A stretch of 45,941 bases of DNA from Chitinophagales bacterium (lineage in GTDB: Bacteria > Bacteroidota > Bacteroidia > Chitinophagales > Chitinophagaceae), in assembly GCA_026931325.1 (NCBI GenBank), contig JAIXLO010000149.1:1-45941 (forward strand). Reading direction: 5' to 3'. The translations under genes and the position numbers were made by a program. The notes below the pieces were generated by a model that saw only the letters and a program-made list of their open reading frames with translations, ran no database searches and was not told the origin of the DNA. Position 1 is the stretch's first letter. Every line of letters begins with the position of its first letter. Shown piece after piece: positions 45,056 through 45,941 of this stretch.

Positions 45056-45941
45056 TTCCAGCCAAATATCTTTCAGCGTCTATAGCTGCCATACAACCAC
45101 TTCCTGCTGCAGTTACAGCTTGCCTGTACATTTTGTCTTGTACATCACCAGCAGCAAAAATACCTTCTAAGTTAGTTTTAGAAGTTCCTGGAATTGTTTT
45201 TATATAACCAGCATCATCCATATCTAAAAATCCCTTAAAAATATCGCTGTTGGGTTGATGTCCAATAGCAACAAAAAAACCACTAATAGGAATTACCGTT
45301 TTTTCATTTGTTTTATTATTGAAAATTCTTACAGCTTCTGTTTTATTTTCTCCTAATATTTCATCAGTTTCACTATTCCAATAAATCTTAATATTTGGAG
45401 TAGCTAAAACTCTTTCTTGCATTATTTTACTTGCTCTCATAACATCTCTTCTAATAATCATGTGTACGGTACTGCATAATTTACTTAAATAAATTGCTTC
45501 TTCTGCTGCAGTATCACCAGCACCAACTATTGCTACTTCTTTCCCTTTAAAGAAAAAACCATCACAAACTGCACAAGCACTAACGCCCATGCCATTCAAT
45601 CTTTGTTCACTTGGAATACCTAACCACTTGGCAGATGCACCTGTACAAATAATTACAGCATTAGTTTCAATCCATTTCTCTTCATCTATTTGTATTTGAT
45701 AAGGTTGTTTAGAAAAATCAACTTTTGTTGCAATACCATAACGAATATCTGCACCCATTCTGGTTGCTTGTTTTTCAAAATCTATCATCATTTCTGGTCC
45801 TTGAACACCATCTGGATAACCAGGATAATTTTCAACTTCTGTTGTTATAGTTAATTGCCCACCAGGTTGTACACCTTGATATAAAACTGGTTGCAATCCT
45901 GCACGTGCTGTATAAATTGCTGCTGTATAACCTGCTGGACC
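45045..45941 (-). CDS. trxB: Thioredoxin reductase, 5' end outside the window
   Basis: A FAD/NADPH-dependent enzyme that reduces thioredoxin. The frame runs off the right edge: the last bases encode GPAGYTAAIYTARAGL, the end of the FAD-binding Rossmann motif, so perhaps ten N-terminal residues are missing. The redox-active pair is in CAVCDGFFF, the NADPH motif is VAIVGAGDTAAEEA, and the C-terminal FAD motif is GIFAAGDVQDKMYRQ. The apparent Met-initiated start at 45896 is an internal TTG and is not the true start. folB follows on the same strand, overlapping by 11 nt. Confidence 0.96.
   Translation of the reverse strand, partial: GPAGYTAAIYTARAGLQPVLYQGVQPGGQLTITTEVENYPGYPDGVQGPEMMIDFEKQATRMGADIRYGIATKVDFSKQPYQIQIDEEKWIETNAVIICTGASAKWLGIPSEQRLNGMGVSACAVCDGFFFKGKEVAIVGAGDTAAEEAIYLSKLCSTVHMIIRRDVMRASKIMQERVLATPNIKIYWNSETDEILGENKTEAVRIFNNKTNEKTVIPISGFFVAIGHQPNSDIFKGFLDMDDAGYIKTIPGTSKTNLEGIFAAGDVQDKMYRQAVTAAGSGCMAAIDAERYLAGIEE

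Noticed and set aside
45045-45896. Treating the frame starting at 45896 as a complete trxB
   Set aside because: The first codon there is an internal TTG (Leu); the frame continues upstream to the window edge with the FAD-binding motif.

Overview
The window reads as a stretch of an AT-rich Bacteroidota chromosome, probably near the Chitinophagaceae. I infer this from a long SecA of about 1100 residues, a DUF2723 membrane protein, a diheme-type SdhC with SdhA and SdhB, many signal peptides ending in Ala-Gln, and repeated TAnnTTTG promoter boxes with almost no Shine-Dalgarno sequence. It is ordinary chromosome: no prophage, integrase, transposase, CRISPR array or rRNA is visible.

Layout. 1-5600: ahcY, a secreted HMA-like metal-binding protein, a small membrane protein and secA. 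5600-11000: a divergent pair of exported proteins, an astacin-like zinc protease (minus) and a 1210-residue TPR-CHAT protein (plus). 11000-11540: two tandem copies of a palindromic repeat and the promoter/leader of the ribosomal cluster. 11544-13832: rplK-rplA-rplJ-rplL with a terminator after rplL and no rpoBC; then tRNA-Met(CAT) and a double-PDZ secreted protein on the minus strand. 15331-17700: superoxide dismutase, an ExbB/ExbD pair and a SUI1-family protein. 17749-25617: a small membrane protein, the DUF2723 protein, a GlmU-like acyltransferase, tpiA, radC and an oxidase-like polytopic membrane protein. 25885-29009: an AhpD-like protein, a sodium:solute symporter, a thioesterase and a LolA-like protein. 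29146-36000: an ABC-F ATPase broken by an apparent frameshift, pdhB and smc. 36002-37285: an unexplained segment and a secreted YCF48-like protein whose signal peptide is out of frame with its ATG. 37447-42384: the succinate dehydrogenase locus, in which three unrelated genes (glycosyltransferase, a 49-codon ORF, a lipoprotein) lie between sdhA and sdhB. 42466-45941: a secreted unknown, an arginase-family hydrolase, folB and a trxB cut by the window edge.

Most genes are housekeeping. The parts that deserve a second look are the exported TPR-CHAT/astacin pair, the interrupted sdh operon, the two apparent frameshifts, candidate RNA leaders in the ribosomal cluster, the palindromic repeat pair, and the 36.0-36.2 kb segment. 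I did not find a clearly new multi-gene system; the TPR-CHAT/astacin pair is the nearest candidate.
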